DNA of 64,000 bases. Source: Scylla paramamosain. Taxonomy: Eukaryota > Arthropoda > Malacostraca > Decapoda > Portunidae. Location of the stretch: NCBI RefSeq assembly GCF_035594125.1, contig NC_087151.1, positions 23,915,831-23,979,830 of the forward strand. The letters are read 5' to 3'. Made by a program: the position numbers and the translations under genes. Positions 63,501 through 64,000 of the stretch are shown piece by piece. Every line of letters begins with the position of its first letter. Position 1 is the first letter of the stretch. The notes beneath the pieces are model-generated. The model saw only the letters and a program-made list of their open reading frames with translations, was not told the DNA's origin and did no database searches.

Positions 63501-63672
63501 AACCTAAGTAAAAATGTTCTTACATTACCTCCTTCTCCTCCTCTTCCTCCTCTTCCTCTTCCTCCTCCTTATCCCACGTGGACAGTACAAATGTTCTTAC
63601 ATTACATGAACAATCCCCCACATCCCCCTCCTTAACCACGTGGTCAATACAAATGTTCTTACATTACATGAA
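63501..63672. repeat. Three direct repeats of a TACAAATGTTCTTACATTAC motif
   Basis: Two long copies at 63573-63610 and 63635-63672 (period 62 bp) share CCACGTGG, CAATACAAATG and TTCTTACATTACATGAA with only three or four differences. A partial third copy lies at 63501-63528. They sit about 200-360 bp upstream of the ATPase start and could be regulatory or part of an element terminus. Confidence 0.75.
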
Positions 63673-63789
63673 TGGCAGCTGCTAGCCAACGCGGTCTCTC
63701 TCCACCCCTTAATTATGATGTGAATAATGTCGTGGAAAGTCTCTCCCGATCACGCCACAGTCCACTCGTTATCCCATCCTCTCCCTCCC

Positions 63790-63842
63790 CCTCATCCTCC
63801 TCCTCCTCCTCCTCCTCCTCCTCCTCCTCCTCCTCCTCCTCC
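63790..63842. repeat. (TCC)n microsatellite
   Basis: About 17 perfect TCC units. Confidence 0.95.
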
Positions 63843-64000
63843 TACTCAAGATCCTCTGCCACCTCCTCATCCATATCATTCTCCACATCTCTTTCCCGCT
63901 GATCATTGTCGGGGTGGTAATACGTGAAAGCGTTTGTCGTCAAATTGTGACAATGTACGCTTTTGCATGTGAGTGGTACAAATTTACCCTTTCACATTCC

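Larger units (their letters stand above)
63309..64000. other. Upstream flank of the ATPase; repeats and low complexity
   Basis: I recognise no gene. It holds CTCCTC-rich stretches, direct repeats with CACGTGG (described separately) and a perfect (TCC)n tract (63790-63842). On the minus strand a partly open acidic frame (about 63960-63715; a YYHPDND segment, then Asp/Glu-rich, with one TAG before the (GAG)n tract) could be the end of a gene from beyond the window. The plus-strand Ser- or Pro-rich ORFs are products of the TCC tract. Confidence 0.35.

Noticed and set aside
63102..63927. Pro- and Ser-rich plus-strand ORFs near the right edge
   Set aside because: Translations of CTCCTC/(TCC)n low-complexity DNA and antisense of the ATPase start.

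Overview
The window looks like a repeat-dominated chromosomal segment of an arthropod, most likely a decapod crustacean. That assignment is an inference from three things: the style of the LINE and Maverick/Polinton proteins, the very heavy (TA)n, (TTA)n and (GA)n microsatellites, and a WAP-like (crustin-type) cysteine exon. I recognise no intact host gene, tRNA or rRNA.

Positions 1-52.4 kb are essentially one diverged tandem satellite with monomers of about 96 bp. Each monomer carries the core GGTACCAAAACGCTAAAA (or its complement) and a second block like ACCCTATATGG. The satellite lies in the reverse orientation from 1 to 15.2 kb and in the forward orientation from 22.2 to 52.4 kb. In the forward arm five monomer types recur in fixed order, giving a higher-order repeat of about 480 bp; the reverse arm has a longer repeat of about 1 kb. 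Six copies of one LINE family (single ORF, endonuclease plus reverse transcriptase) sit in it: 0.7-3.3, 7.2-8.1 (-), 15.2-17.25 (split), 18.1-21.4, 23.2-25.6 (-) and 33.2-36.5 kb. All are broken; the 18.1 and 33.2 kb copies keep their 5' ends. The orientation switch at 15.2-22.2 kb holds two LINE copies, a perfect 268-bp palindrome around a (TA)n core, long microsatellites and a WAP-like exon.

Positions 52.4-64 kb are different. After a 117-bp hairpin and a GC-richer stretch comes a decayed Maverick/Polinton (adintovirus-like) element, with all recognised genes on the minus strand. In reading order they are: packaging ATPase (63.3-62.75 kb), retrovirus-type integrase with chromodomain (62.76-61.65), a small basic/hydrophobic conserved protein (61.65-61.31), an intact 172-aa conserved protein (61.31-60.80), minor capsid/penton-like protein (60.2-59.4), a small basic glycine-rich protein (59.3-59.0), major capsid-like protein (58.9-58.16 and 55.43-54.85), adenovirus-type cysteine protease (54.84-54.40) and an unidentified, possibly spliced gene (54.15-53.50). 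Gene starts and stops overlap or nearly touch, as in a compact viral genome. Nearly every gene carries in-frame stops or one-base frameshifts. The major capsid gene is split by a 2.7-kb LINE of a different family whose reverse transcriptase ORF is still open. No protein-primed DNA polymerase B is visible; it may lie beyond the right edge or be lost.

The machinery that could once have worked together is the Polinton set: integrase for insertion, ATPase, protease and two capsid proteins for a virion. In this copy it is dead by sequence, apart from the 172-aa ORF. All family assignments were made by eye from motifs and were not checked by database search.
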